Shown piece after piece: positions 45,456-57,764 of a stretch of 64,000 nt of DNA (within the stretch, counting starts at the first letter, position 1; every line of letters starts with the position of its first letter). Below the pieces are notes generated by a model, which made no database searches, was not told the DNA's origin, and saw only the letters and a list, made by a program, of their open reading frames with translations. The translations under genes and the position numbers were made by a program. This DNA comes from Pyrus communis (lineage: Eukaryota > Streptophyta > Magnoliopsida > Rosales > Rosaceae). Location: positions 16,503,428 to 16,567,427 of the forward strand of contig NC_084803.1 of the NCBI RefSeq assembly GCF_963583255.1, read 5' to 3'.

Positions 45456-48400
45456 ATGCCGCCTCGTAGAAATCCACGAAATTCTTCTGAGCCTGGTTTT
45501 CCCGATATCTCTCAATTAGGGGAAGCCATAGCCGATGCCATTCAAGCTTCACTTCGCCCTCCTCCGAAAACTCCGTTAGAGTCAGTGTACAACTTGAAAT
45601 TACCTACTTTTAGGGGTGATGAAGGACATGAAGGGTCCGAGCGTTGGCTTGAGCATGTAGAGAAAACTTTTTGAGTTATGCAGAGTCAAGGTAATCTCCA
45701 TGCTGAAAGGTGGGTTGAGACTACCGCTTGGTTTCTAAGTAAAGAAGCTGCATCTTGGTGGGAACAGGAATCTCAAGGATGGTCGCCTGAAGAGGTAGCA
45801 GACTGGAAGAATTTTAAGGATTCGTTCTATAAGAGGTTTATTCCTCCAGCCTATCTTGATCGGAAGAAGCAGGAATTCGTCAGTTTGAAGCAAAGAAAGA
45901 TGTCTGCTAATGAGTACTATCGGAAATTTACTGACTTGTCTCGATATGATTCTGATATTGTTGCTAATCCTGTTGAGATGCTCAGACGTTTCAAGAGGGG
46001 TACTAAAAAGAAGTGGCGTTCCATGGCTACTATTGCAAACTGTACCATTTATCAGGAATTTTATGAAGTTCTGTTGAACGTTGAGGATTCGGAGAATTTA
46101 CCCAGTGACAGTGAAGAAGAAGAAAAAGACAAGAATCAGAGGCGAAATGATAAGGTTAAAGGTCAGCTGCATCAGGGACCTAAGAAAGCCCAAAGTTTCA
46201 AAAGAAATGGTATGGGTTCGAGTTCTTCTAGTGGAGGTTTCAGTTTCTCAGATCAGCGGCGAGGAGGTAGATTTTCTGGAGGCCCTAAATTCCAGGGACA
46301 GAGAAATTTTGGTGGTTTTGGAGGTTCAGGCGTTTCTCTTTGCCGAAGGTGCAATAATCGACACTTTGGAGGATGTCGTCAAGGTAACAATGGGTGTTTT
46401 AATTGTGGTCAGATGGGACATATGGCTAAGTATTGTCCTCAAAGCCAGCAGAGATTTCAACAGCCTTTTGTGCCCTAGCCAGCTCCGACTCAACAATTTT
46501 CCAGACCTGGTGGTTTCACTCAGATGGGTCGTGGTAGCGCTTATCACCTTCAAGGGGATTCAGTTTCTTATCCCTCAGGACAGTATCAATATCCTCATGA
46601 CCCTTACCAGCAGAATCGTTTTGGTCAATCTTCAGAAGGTTATATGCCTTATCAGCAGAACAACTTTGGTCAGCAGTTCTCAGCTGGTGGATCGCAGTGG
46701 CAGCCAGGAGGACAACCACAGCAGTCAGATATGGTTGCTAGTAGTGGTGGACCATTTAGGCAGCCCATTCAGTCCGGTCAGGGACGTGGTTCACAGGGCA
46801 GAGGTGTTCATGCCAACAGAGGTCGAGGAGGAAGACAGCAAGCCCAAGGACGTATCCACAACATTTCTCTGCAGGATACTCAGAATAATCCTGACTTGAT
46901 CATGGGTACGTTAAATATTCTTGGTTATCGTGCTAAAGTGTTGATTGATTGTGGTGCTACACATTCAGTAATTTCTCATATATTTGCTCAATTCACTCAA
47001 CCTCGATCTACGCCTCTAGGGTTTGAGTTAGAGTTTGCTATGCCTAGAGGGGAAAAATGTTATGTAGATTGTGTATATCCAGGGTGTCCAGTGATGGTCG
47101 AGAATGTAGTTATGTCAGCTAATCTTGTCCCGTTAGATATTGTAGATTTCGATGTGATATTAGGCGCGGATTGGTTGCATTTCAATCGTGCCCAAATTGA
47201 TTGTTACTGGAAAACAGTGACTTTCCATCGTCCTGGATTACCTGAAGTTACATTCGTAGGTGAGCCTAGTGGATTAAGGCATGAAGTTATTTCAGCTGTG
47301 AGAGCTGAAAGATTGTTAGCAAAAGGTTGTCAAGGGTACTTGACTCATGTGATATTAGATGATGTTACTCCTAGTAGTGTGGAAGAAGTGAGAGTAGTCA
47401 GACATTTTCCTGACGTATTTCCGGATGATTTACCTGGATTGCCGCCTGATAGAGATGTCGAATTCACTATTGACTTGCTTCCAGGTACAAATCCTATTTC
47501 CTTAACTCCTTATCGTATGGCTCCTACTGAGTTAAGAGAATTGAAGATTCAATTGCAAGAATTGATTGATAAAGGCTTCATTCAACCTAGTACTTCACCC
47601 TGGGGAGCTCCAGTTCTGTTTGTAAGAAAGAAGGACGGAACCTTGAGGTTCTGCATCGATTACCGGCAATTGAATCGGGTGACGATTAAAAACCGTTATC
47701 CATTGCCGCGTATCGATGATCTATTTGATCAACTTCGAGGTGCCTGTGTATTCTCAAAGATCGACTTAAGGTCGGGTTACTATCAGTTGAAGATTAAGAG
47801 TGACGATGTTTACAAAACGGCTTTTAGAACTCGTTATGGTCATTATGAGTTCCTGGTGATGCCGCTTGGATTGACGAATGCACCAGCAGCTATTATGAGT
47901 TTGATGAATAAAGTATTCCAGCAATACTTGGATAGATTTGTCATTGTTTTTATCGATGACATTCTGGTGTATTCCAAGTTGGAAGCAGATCATATTCAAC
48001 ATCTTACTCTGGTGTTGGAGAAATTGAGAGAGCATCGTTTGTATGCTAAGTTTAGCAAGTGCCAATTTTGGTTAAATGAAGTGGCATTCTTGGGACATGT
48101 CATATCAGCTCAGGGTATTCTGGTAGACCCTCAGAAGATAGCAGCTGTGGAGAATTGGGAACAACCACGAACAGTCACCGAGGTACGAAGTTTCCTTGGC
48201 TTAGCAAGTTACTATCGATGGTTTGTTAAGAATTTCTCAGTTATCGCTTTACCACTTATCAAGTTGACTAGAAAGGAAGTCAAGTTTGAGTGGGATAGTA
48301 AGTGTGAGCAGAGTTTTCAGCAACTTAAGCATTGTCTCACTCATGCACCTGTTTTGGCACTTCCTGACGACGGTGGTAATTTCGAGATTTACAGCGATGC

Positions 48401-50141
48401 TTCGTTGAATGGCCTGGGATGTGTGTTAATGCAGCATAGTAGAGTGATTGCTTATGCTTCACGTCAGTTAAAGCCTCATGAAAAGAATTACCCTACTCAT
48501 GATTTGGAATTAGCAGCCATTATATTTGCCTTGAAGATTTAGAGACACTATCTTTATGGAGAAAAGTGTAAGATCTTTACGAATCACAAGAGTCTTCAGT
48601 ACATTTTCACGCAGACAGAGCTTAATCTTAGGCAACGAAGGTGGTTAGAGTTGCTTAGCGATTATGATTGCACGATTGAGTATCATCCTGGTCGTGCTAA
48701 TGTTGTGGCTGATGCTTTGAGTAGGAAATCCCAAGGTCGGGTTAACGCTTTGTATGCTTCTCGTGTTCCTCTTCTTGCAGATAAGAAAGATCTCAATGTT
48801 CATGAATCTGATGACATGCTTATGCAGGATAAGCGGATGTACGTGTCAAATAATGCGGATTTGAAGAAAGAGATTCTTGATGAAGCGTATATTTCAGCAT
48901 ATGCAATGCATCCAGGAGGCACTAAGATGTATTATACCATTAGACCATTTTACTATTGGCCAGGTATGAAAAGAGAAATTGCAGAGTATGTCCGTAGGTG
49001 TGCAGTTTGTCAGCAGGTCAAAGCTAAAAGGAAGAAACCGTTTGGTTTGATGCAACCGCTTCCCGTTCCACAATGGAAATGGGAAAACATCACTATGGAT
49101 TTTGTGTACAAGCTTCCTCGTACACGGAACGGTTATGATGGCGTTTGGGTGATTGTAGACCTACTTACCAAGTCAGCGCACTTTATTCCAGTGAGAAAAA
49201 AGTATTCTCTGAATAAATTGGCTGAGCTGTTTATCACTAAGATTGTGAAATATCATGGGGTTCCAGTGAGCATTGTTTCGGATGGAGATCCTAGATTCAC
49301 TTCTAAGTTTTGGACAGCTTTTCAGGAAGCTCTTGGTACGAGATTGCTTTATCGTACGACATATCATCCCCAGACAAATGGTCAGTCTGAGAGGACCATA
49401 CAGACTTTGGAAGATATGTTAAGATCTTCTGTAATGCAGTTTGGCGATGATTGGTATGCAAAGTTGGATTTAATGGAGTTTGCTTATAATAACAGTTACC
49501 ATTCCAGCATCGGGATGGCACCGTTTGAAGCTCTATATGGAAAGTCGTGTCGTATTCCTCTGTGTTGGTCAGAGGTCGGTGAAAGAGTTTTGGTGGGCCC
49601 TGAGATAGTGGAGGAGACTACTCAGAATGTCCAAGTGATTAAGTTTAACTTGAAAGCGGCCCAAGATCGGCAGAAGAGTTTAGCGGACAGGCATGCTACT
49701 GATCGAGTGTATGAAATTAATGATTGGGTATTCTTGAAGCTATCGCCTTGGAAGGAAGTTGTAAGGTTCGGGAAAAAGGGTAAGCTAAGCCCTAGGTATA
49801 TCGGACCTTATCAAATCACCGAGCGAGTTGGTGAAGTTGCATACAGGCTTGAGTTGCCTTCAGAACTGTCTAAAGTGCATAATGTATTTCATGTTTCGAT
49901 GCTTCGTCATTACATTGCAGATCCATTGCATGTAATTCCAATTCAACCTTTGGAGATTAGCCCGGATTTGACTTATGATGAAGAACCAGTGACTATCTTG
50001 GATTGGAAAGAGAAAGTTCTGAGAAATAAGACGATGCAGTTGGTAAAAGTATTGTGGAGGAACCACTCGGTGGAAGAGGTTACTTGGGAAACAGAGGATC
50101 GGATGAGAGAGATGTATCCGAGATTGTTTTATGACTATTAG
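45456..50141 (+). pseudogene. Gypsy (chromovirus, Tekay/Del-like) gag-pol, one frame with three stops
   Basis: One continuous reading frame of 4686 bp starts MPPRRNPRNSSEP. It is interrupted only by TGA at 45672-45674, TAG at 46476-46478 and TAG at 48540-48542. Domains in order: gag (WWEQESQGW, KRFIP), zinc knuckle (CFNCGQMGHMAKYC near 46400), protease ([12 protein letters not shown] near 46943), reverse transcriptase (FCIDYRQLN; catalytic FIDD near 47955), RNase H ([10 protein letters not shown] near 48392) and integrase (zinc-binding part near 48920, DDE core with TMDF and [11 protein letters not shown] from about 49093). A C-terminal chromodomain-like tail ends [17 protein letters not shown]. 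No frameshift is seen. Each stop is one transition away from the expected sense codon. As it stands no full polyprotein can be made. Confidence 0.92.
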
Positions 50142-50181
50142 TGTTGTATTTTGATTATGTAAATTTTGGGGACGAAATTTC

Positions 50182-50197
50182 TATAAGGAGGGTAGGT
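50182..50197 (+). other. Polypurine tract of the Gypsy element
   Basis: ataaggagggtaggt lies immediately before the 3' LTR start, the usual primer for plus-strand synthesis. Confidence 0.75.
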
Positions 50198-52642
50198 TGT
50201 GACGACCCGTCCCGAAATAACATTTTCATATGTGTGAAGTGTGTTTAATTACCCTAAATCTTTATTAAAGTTGGATGAAAGAGACGTTTTCGGCCGTTTA
50301 TGATGATTAAGAATGATTAAGTTTCACTGTGCACACACGGATTGCACAGGAAACCTTACCTTTTCTTTTTTTTCTTTTCCGTGATTTCCTCTCATCTGTC
50401 CCTCACTCTCTTTTTCCCTCAGCTTCTTCAAACTCACTCAACTCTCATCTTTCCCGTCAAGCTCAAGCTCTCATTCTCTCTCTCTAAAAAACCCACGACC
50501 AAAACAACAAGTTCATCAAAACTTCACAGATCGACGAAACTAAAATCACCATCTTCTTCGTTTCGACGATACGAGTCCAACCATACCAATTTCAGGTAAG
50601 AACTATAACGTTTTCACGTCGAAAATACGAACTCCGGTTTAGGTACTATTCATCAACTTTTTTATTGGTTGATTTTTAGGACTTTTCAAGCTTATAGGAA
50701 GCTTCTTGAGGTCCTAAGGAGGCTTGGAGTAGTTCGTTGGAAGTGTTTGGACGTAAGAACACGGAGAACGACAAGTTCAAAGTTTGGTCGGAGCTTTCGG
50801 GGCTTTTTCTGGTGAATCCACGCCGAGTTAGGGGTCAAGACAGGTATGGATGTGTTCGTCTCGTCAATACCTTCATTTTGATATAAAGTACGTCGAAAAT
50901 GGTTAAGAAATGAAGAAGTTATGACACTTTGAAGTTTACCCAGAAATTCCGGCAAAACACCCACCTCCGGCGAAACCAGTCCGGTGACGCGAGGAAGAAG
51001 ACGCGCGCGTGGGCAGCGCGTAGAAGTGGCGCGTGAGAGACCCAAATCAAGTTCTGAAAATTGTCACGTGTTCGTGACGTCGTGTAGATCACCGTGGTAT
51101 ATTCACATACCCAAATTGAGCAACGTATGTGAAAGTTATTGACGAATGTTTGTGTATGTGCGTTTAAATGATGTTTTATAATTATTTTTGTATAGGTGAA
51201 AATTATACAGACGAAGAACGTAACCAATCTAGGCGAGGAGGTTATGAACCGGCTACTTATCAGTGAGTGGGCAGTTATTTTTCAGTATATATATACGTAT
51301 ACTTGACGTATTTCTCAGAAAACGTATTTTAAAAGAAATACGATTTAAGTAACTTATCATGTATGCATCATATTTTAGAATGTGCATTACTATAATTATG
51401 TATATTGTTGCATGGTGCTGAGAAGGCCCAGGTAAGTTACATGTGAGTACATATGATTGAAATACATTTGAAATACGTGAGTATATACATTTGATATACG
51501 TATAAAATACATTTGATATACCTATAAAATACGTATAATATACATTTGAAATACGTGAGTATATACATTTGATATACGTATAAAATACGTATAATATACA
51601 TTTGAAATACGTACGAAATACAGTTGATATACGTATGAAATGTGATTAAGATATGTTTGAGATACAATTGTGATACGATTGAGTTATGATTGAGGTATAA
51701 TTGTGATATGATTGAGATGTGATTGAAAGCTCATTTACTTGCACATGTATATAAGTGCTCCCGCCCAGAGATAGGGGCATAGCCTTCACGTGTATGTTCA
51801 CCTCCCGCACCGCATGCTCGCCTTGGATCCAAGTTAGGTGCACAGCCTGTCGTATAGACCACTTATGTGGGTTCGACTTGTAGGTGACCCGTGATTTATC
51901 GCACAGCTTCACGTGATTGTAGCACTAGAGCATACTATGTTATATACGATGATGAATTGCAGACCACGTGAGGTGGTATTGATTGTGTGCAGGTTATACA
52001 TATATATACATGATGAGATGAGATGATTATGAGCTATATATGCAGCCAAGGGTTGAGTTGATTATGATGATAGAGTATGAATTATATTTATAGCCAAGCG
52101 TTGAATTGATTATATGTTATTCCCTCAAATTCACATAGAAATGTTGAGTATTCAGTTATGATATTTGGCATGACATACATTCATATTGTTCAGCATGATT
52201 TGATATATATTACGTATATGATTATATACTTTACTTCTGGGAAACTATACTTGTTTTACGGCGAGGGGTTAGTATATTCAAAAGAGAAAAGAAGGTTTTG
52301 AATACGTTCGTTTTGCTGACCCACTCAACTTTGTTTTGCGCCCCTTCAGGTTCTAGGTAGCGTATATCGGTGAGTCTCGAGGTGTCCAGCTGAAAGTTCT
52401 GACAAACCACTACTCATGTAGGATCATCGTCGAGTGTTGTTAAATATGTACATCTTATGTTTGACTGCATTTAGACATTGTGCTCTGGTTGTGTAATCAC
52501 ATTTAAACTTTCATTAGAACCTATCGTATTTGGTTTTAATTAGTCGTACTTTTCTTATAAAATATCGCTTCCGCACAGCGCACATGGCTACGTCACGCTC
52601 ACGTGACGGCCAGCATGCCTTGACTTCGGTCGGGGTGTGTCA
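50198..52642 (+). repeat. 3' LTR of the Gypsy element
   Basis: 2445 bp, TGTGACGACCCGTCCCGAA...GGTCGGGGTGTGTCA, followed by the TSD GTTTA. It contains a short tandem stretch of tatacgtataaaatacattt type (51440-51640). A conserved block at about 51755-51905 (gtgcgggaggtgaac in reverse, cacgtga boxes) is shared with the 3.4-kb solo LTR. A hairpin core lies at 51849-51877. Confidence 0.92.
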
Positions 52643-52647
52643 GTTTA

Positions 52648-53860
52648 CCTATCTGTAAACAGTGTGTGAAATATTATTAGTTATGAACATCCAATTTGAA
52701 TCCCCCACATGCTAAATTAGGCACCATTAAATTAGTTTTATGTCCTTTTTTTTTATTTGAAAGCTGATCTTATTTCTCTGTCTTTATTAAGATTCTGGGG
52801 AGTGCTTTGGATTTGCTACATGTGGTCATATTTTTTGTCATTGGCTTTTTGTTATGCTTAGTTATTTTTAATTGAGTGTTTTATCTGGTATTTCATTTTG
52901 TTTTTTTTTTTTTTCCTTTTTACGTTTAAATGTTTTTTTTTTCTTTCTAAATTTGGGCTTCTGGGAAATTCTTGCTCACTGTTTGGATTCCGAGAAAATT
53001 TAGGGGATGTCCAGTAATATTCACATCCTGAAAACTTAGTGAAAATACATACCAATTTATGTGCAGCTGAAAATTTTGTTATCTGATTCTGTTCTAATTA
53101 ACATGATTTATTTATTTATTTTAAATTTTAATTATTTCGTATTTATTTTGTGATTGCAGATGTTTAAATGATGGAGAGGTTAGCAAAGCTGTTACTCGGA
53201 GGAGACGTGTCTGGATGAAGGAAAGGTGTCTGCACTGCCCTTGCTATCTCAAATGCCATCACCAATCTCTCTGGTTAGTCACATTCCTCTTGGAATATGC
53301 ATATTCTTATGTGATGTTGGTTGATACCTTGGTGAATCAACTTAAGAAAAAATGTGAGATGAGCAAATTGAAAAGTCTACTTTCTTCTCATATGCATCCT
53401 TTAACATATGTCAGTTTTAATTATTGATGAGCAATTGAAAATTTAGTTTTTCTTCTCATGGTACACTTACATTGGTAGATCAACGTATGCTTGTTTTTAA
53501 CATAACTTATTAAATGCATTTGAGAATCGATTGAAGAAACTATTCAGTTCTTTTAGCAATTAAGAACAAGGTAAACATAGTTGTAAATATGTGTAAATAA
53601 GATAGGAATTTTGATGAATTTATGTTTTTTCCTCCGTTTTTCAGTGTTTTCAGGCATTGAAGCTAAATATGGAGAGGGTTTTGAGACTTTTAGACCTATT
53701 GGACCTCTCAAGGTTTGCGTGGTAAGGAATTTATGGAGTTATACGTATAGTAGTCATTATATTTTAGGTTCTATTGAATTTAATTTAATGGTTATCACAA
53801 AATAATTCCACCTTGGACAAATTACAAGGTATGCCGCAACTTGTGCTTTGATTAATTGCA
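52648..53860 (+). other. Exon-like remnants downstream of the composite element
   Basis: Two blocks look exon-like: 53160-53275 (acceptor GATTGCAG|ATG..., donor TCTCTG|GTTAGT) and about 53656-53720 (acceptor TTTTCAG|GCATTG, reading EAKYGEGFETFRPIGPLK, donor before GTAAGG). They may be the continuation of the remnant gene at 38.8-41.3 kb, cut apart by the composite insertion, or a separate decayed gene. I do not recognise the family. Confidence 0.3.
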
Positions 53861-53929
53861 TTCAAATTGATACTGCTTAAGAATGCATTTGAACATGTTG
53901 AATTTCACACCCGCAGCATCGCGCTGGCA

Positions 53930-54120
53930 GTATTGCTAGTAATATTCTATATTGGAATTATTATTGCTTTTGCTGTCAAATCACCGATCTTACCCTTACA
54001 TAGTTACCAGACATCCATGGAGATACACATCACAGTATTTGTATGTTTTTAGCTGGAATCTTATTAAAAATGGGAGCGTATGGATTGGCTCGGATCAATA
54101 AGAAATTATTAACCCCACAA
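53930..54120 (+). pseudogene. ndhD: Plastid ndhD-like fragment in nuclear DNA
   Basis: The translation follows the plastid NADH dehydrogenase subunit 4 (NdhD) through changing frames. FYIGIIIAFAVKSPILPLH lies at about 53948-54005, followed in another frame by a [12 protein letters not shown] piece and [21 protein letters not shown] sequence (about 54050-54105). The frame breaks and lacks the rest of the gene. It fits a short, old plastid-derived insertion (NUPT), about 190 bp long. Exact ends were not determined. Confidence 0.7.
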
Positions 54121-54436
54121 GATACTGTCATGTGACGTTACCATTTTAGGCGACAAATCGGTGACATTACCATTTTAAGAGACTTACACTTACCAAAATT
54201 TGAAAGGAATAATATGACCGTGGTAAAAAAATGTGCTCATCTTTTAAGGGGAATTTTGTGTAGCCATCACAATCCAGCAAATGATATTGATTTCCTTCTA
54301 TGTTATGAAAGATCTCACTCACAATCATATGCTTATGAAGATGGTTGATGAACTTTGTACATGATTGCATGCTCAACTCGATCAATTGAGCTCCATTACC
54401 TACATGTCTAACTGCACCAATACTAACTTTAATTTA

Positions 54437-54582
54437 AGGAGTGTTATTCACGCACATCCTTTTACTTCTCACACCCTTTGTTAATTTCTATCATTTAAAA
54501 TTCTTTGATTCAGTCGATTCAACGGCCGTAAATTAAGAGAATGTGTGAAATAAAAAGGAGTGTGTTATTCACACATCCCTAA
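54437..54582. mobile_element. Short MITE-like inverted repeat
   Basis: The left end (ggagtgttattcacgcacatcc; ttctcacacc) is mirrored by the right end (gaatgtgtgaaataaaaagg; gttattcacacatccc). It is about 145 bp with no coding capacity. Confidence 0.45.
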
Positions 54583-55041
54583 TTTAATCAATGATCCACA
54601 TTGATGAAAAAAAAAAAAAGGTAATAATAATCAGTGATCCACAAAAATTAAGGCATATTTGTGACCTCTTTTCCATGCGCCAAATGTATTTCAAATAGGC
54701 AGAGCCAGGCCCCCGGCATGTGCCGTCACTGTATTTCAAATGAATTAACCGTTAACACCACTGTAAATCTGGCCACGGACTTTGGTTTGTGTCTTTTGTC
54801 TCTTAGAGCGACGCCCACTCTGGATGATGATGAGAGTCGTTTGTTTCCTTTGTTGGCGTTGCTGAATAACATGTTCATGTTCTTGTTATTGTCACACCGT
54901 ACACACAATTGTAGGATGCTATAAAACCAATTCTGCAACAATAATTAAACCAGAATCACTGTACTGAGACTAAATATATAAACATAAACGACAAAGTTAC
55001 ATATCACAAAGACAAACGACACTGAAGTGCTGAGCTCGCAC
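54583..55041. other. Spacer, no gene recognised
   Basis: A short open stretch at 54661-54924 has no recognisable domain. No splice pattern ties it to neighbours. Confidence 0.35.
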
Positions 55042-56847
55042 TGTTGGAAACTATTAGCATTGCTATTCATATTATATTTTTATATTATATTTCTATACAA
55101 TCTTAAGTGGTATCTGATGTGCACAGCCAAATTATTTGAAAAATTTGCAAAACTCAAGGAAAGCAAGGAGAAAGATTTCTTGTATACCACAATCATCGTA
55201 ATTATTTTTTTTAATTATTAGTTTATTAAATAATGAACTAAATTTAAAAATCTGATTAATTCAAATAATGTGGTTGTCTAAATCAAATACTACTTAAGGT
55301 AGTATGAAAATGTGGTACAAAAATATGATATGAATAACATTAGAGTTTACTTTAATGTTTGGTTTCTTGGGTTTAGCCTGTTAGCATTAGGGTTAGGATT
55401 AGCTTATTATAAATAGCGTGCTTAGTATCATGAATATATTAGTCATGATGTAACTTTTTGAAATTTTGTAGTCGTTTTGGTATTCCCGCTTTGTTTAATA
55501 ATATTCTTATTATTTTGTAGTCTTGTTCGTTGTAAACTCTGATATTTAGCAGGTTTCATCCTTCGGGATATAATCTGCTTTGGGATGGTATCCGTTTGCT
55601 TGTGTCCGTTTGTTGTTCTTGTTCAGATTGTCTAGTTGTGTTTGACAGTTTGCATGGAAAAAAAAAAAAGGTGTGTTTAATTTTTTCCAGTTGTGTTGAC
55701 GGCCTTCTGCTCCTTCCCCGCCTTCCGTATTCGTCTCTGGTCACCTGCACGTTTGGACGAAGCTCCGACCCGAGTTCGTGCCCACTTGAACTCCTGCAGA
55801 TCAGATTTGATAAACCCGCCGTTTATGTTCCGCACCGTACTTGCCATCTCCACTGCACCGAAACCTGATCAGTTCCGTCCACAACCTGCACCTCACCACC
55901 AGACCCGTGAACTCGTCTACCCACCACCGTGCTGCCTTCGCACCGTACCCGTATCCTCGCCGCTGCTTTGATCCGCACTTCACCGCCGTTGCTATCCCAT
56001 CGCGTCCAGAATCCCAGAATTGAGATCCCATACCTGCACTCGGATTTGTTTTCTCTGGAGAACACTTCCCAGAAAGAGAGGTTGAAAGGAAGAGGGAAAA
56101 AAAAGAAAAAGAAAAAGAAAAAAGACGTGATGTTAGAAAAGAAAAAAAGAGAAAAAGTGAGATAGGCCCACATGGGCAAGGAGAAATATGGTTAGTTTTT
56201 GAGTTTCTGAGAGGCCCACATGGGCAATGTGGCCTGTTGTTAAAATCTTTTGTTGTCGGTGTTGGCTTGTTTGAAATTGTTTTGTGACCGTCATTAGAGT
56301 GTTTGGAGTTGTGATCACTTAAGTGATAGTGTTTGTGTTTGCTCGTTCGTTGCTACAATTGAGATATGGAAATCTCATTCGTTTAGTGACGGGTTCTTTC
56401 TATACTCTCAACACTAGTCAGTTTGAATCAAAATTAGTTTGTCAGCAAAAGTTAGTTTGTCAATCCAGTCAAGTCCAGTTCGCCAGTCAAGTCAAGTCAA
56501 TTTTGCCAGTCAAGTTAAGTCAAGTCAAATTTGCATGCCTACCAATCCGCTTAATGGAGCAAGTCTGCATCTGCTTGTTTGTAAACCCATGTCCTATACC
56601 GCCATGAGTTTGACGAGGATGTTGGAAACTATTAGTATTTAGGTTTACTTCAATGTTTGATTTTTTGGGCTTAGATTGTTAGCATTAGGATTAGGGTTAG
56701 CTTATTATAAATAGCTTGCTTGTTATTCGGTAGTGAATATGTTATGTAGCCTCTTGAAATTTTGTAGCCATTTTGGCATTCTCAATTTGTTTTATAATAT
56801 TCTTATTACTTTGTAGTTTTGTTTGTTGCACACTTTGATATTAGCCA
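55042..56847 (+). mobile_element. Non-autonomous LTR element (TRIM/LARD-like)
   Basis: Two direct repeats share TGTTGGAAACTATTA, then (in LTR 1 after an insertion) gtttacttyaatgtttg, ttgttagcattagg, gcttattataaatagc, gaaattttgtag and cttattaytttgtag. They lie at 55042-55551 and 56620-56847. The first copy carries an extra insert of about 280 bp. The inner 1.07 kb shows no retrotransposon protein; it has a GC-rich stretch (55690-56030) and a purine-rich stretch (56070-56160). No convincing TSD was found, so the outer borders are approximate. Confidence 0.6.
55058..55342. mobile_element. MITE nested in the left LTR
   Basis: The inverted ends are gctattcatattatattttt and, from the right, gttattcatatcatattttt. 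The insert is absent from the right-hand LTR copy, which defines it as a later insertion. Confidence 0.6.
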
Positions 56848-57115
56848 TCGCTATAGCTTATTATATAATTAACAACGCTAAACCACTACATTATACTGTA
56901 ATTGACTTATTTTACAGGAATAATATTATAATCACTAGTGATGTCTGCCGGGAAGCTTCTCTTTGATGTTGTCCGTAATCCCCTTCTTTTCATGGAGCTC
57001 CTCCGTGTAAGTGGTGACACCGTAAGTACTGGTGGTCGAAGTGGTATGTGGTGTTGAGTGGTAGGGGTCATCCTTGTGGCCCCTCGGCAGCTTGTCCTTG
57101 ATCTTGCCCATCATC

Positions 57116-57711
57116 TGTTAGAGTAAATGTATAATTTTGGAGAATAATCCGAATAATAACTTTGAGATACAATTTGAATTGTTTCCTTAAAGTGTTATTT
57201 GTCCTCACTCAAATGAGTTTGCTAAGGGGTTCTTGGCAAGTCACTTCCAGGATACAACAAAGTATGAAATATTCGATTAGCAAAACCGAATTGTATTCCC
57301 TTAGAAATAACTAGAAAGAAATTGTATGAATGTGATGGAGAGAGAAGAGAGAGCAAAGAAATTGTGTAGACAACAAATATAATTGTTGGGTCAATGACCC
57401 AACTTCCCGTCAAACACCGCGCCCCCCCTCCCTCATATCACCAATATATATAGGGAGAATTACACCCGTTCGACACATCCTGTGATTTGAGTATGTCTGA
57501 TACAAAACACATTGCAACAGTATGTCTAATTGATATATCTGATACAAAACACCTCTTACCCAAAGGTCATATACGATGTCAGATGCCCAACCAATGGGTA
57601 TGTTTGTTAGCAAAAAAGCTGCAATGCTTCGAAAGATATAATTGTTGAGTCAAAGACCCAACTTCCTGTCAAACACCGCACCCCCCACCCCCCCCCCCCC
57701 CCCCCCCCCCC

Positions 57712-57764
<53 letters not shown>

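Larger units (their letters stand above)
41974..52642 (+). mobile_element. Composite Cassandra/Gypsy insertion with exchanged 5' LTRs
   Basis: The 10669-bp unit is flanked by the perfect 5-bp repeat GTTTA (41969-41973 and 52643-52647). The order is: Cassandra LTR (-), Cassandra internal (-), Cassandra LTR (-), Cassandra internal with primer-binding site (-), Gypsy LTR (-), 2-bp joint, Cassandra LTR (+), primer-binding site, Gypsy gag-pol (+), polypurine tract, Gypsy LTR (+). Each half has the 5' LTR of the other. The outer ends are proper LTR termini (TGTCACATCC on the left, GGTGTGTCA on the right). The single outer TSD indicates that the two parts entered as one piece, or at least became one before the TSD was fixed. 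The parts are annotated separately. Confidence 0.85.

Noticed and set aside
46081..46899. 272-codon frame overlapping gag
   Set aside because: It is an alternative-frame shadow of the gag/protease region, which has clear zinc-knuckle and protease motifs in the main frame.
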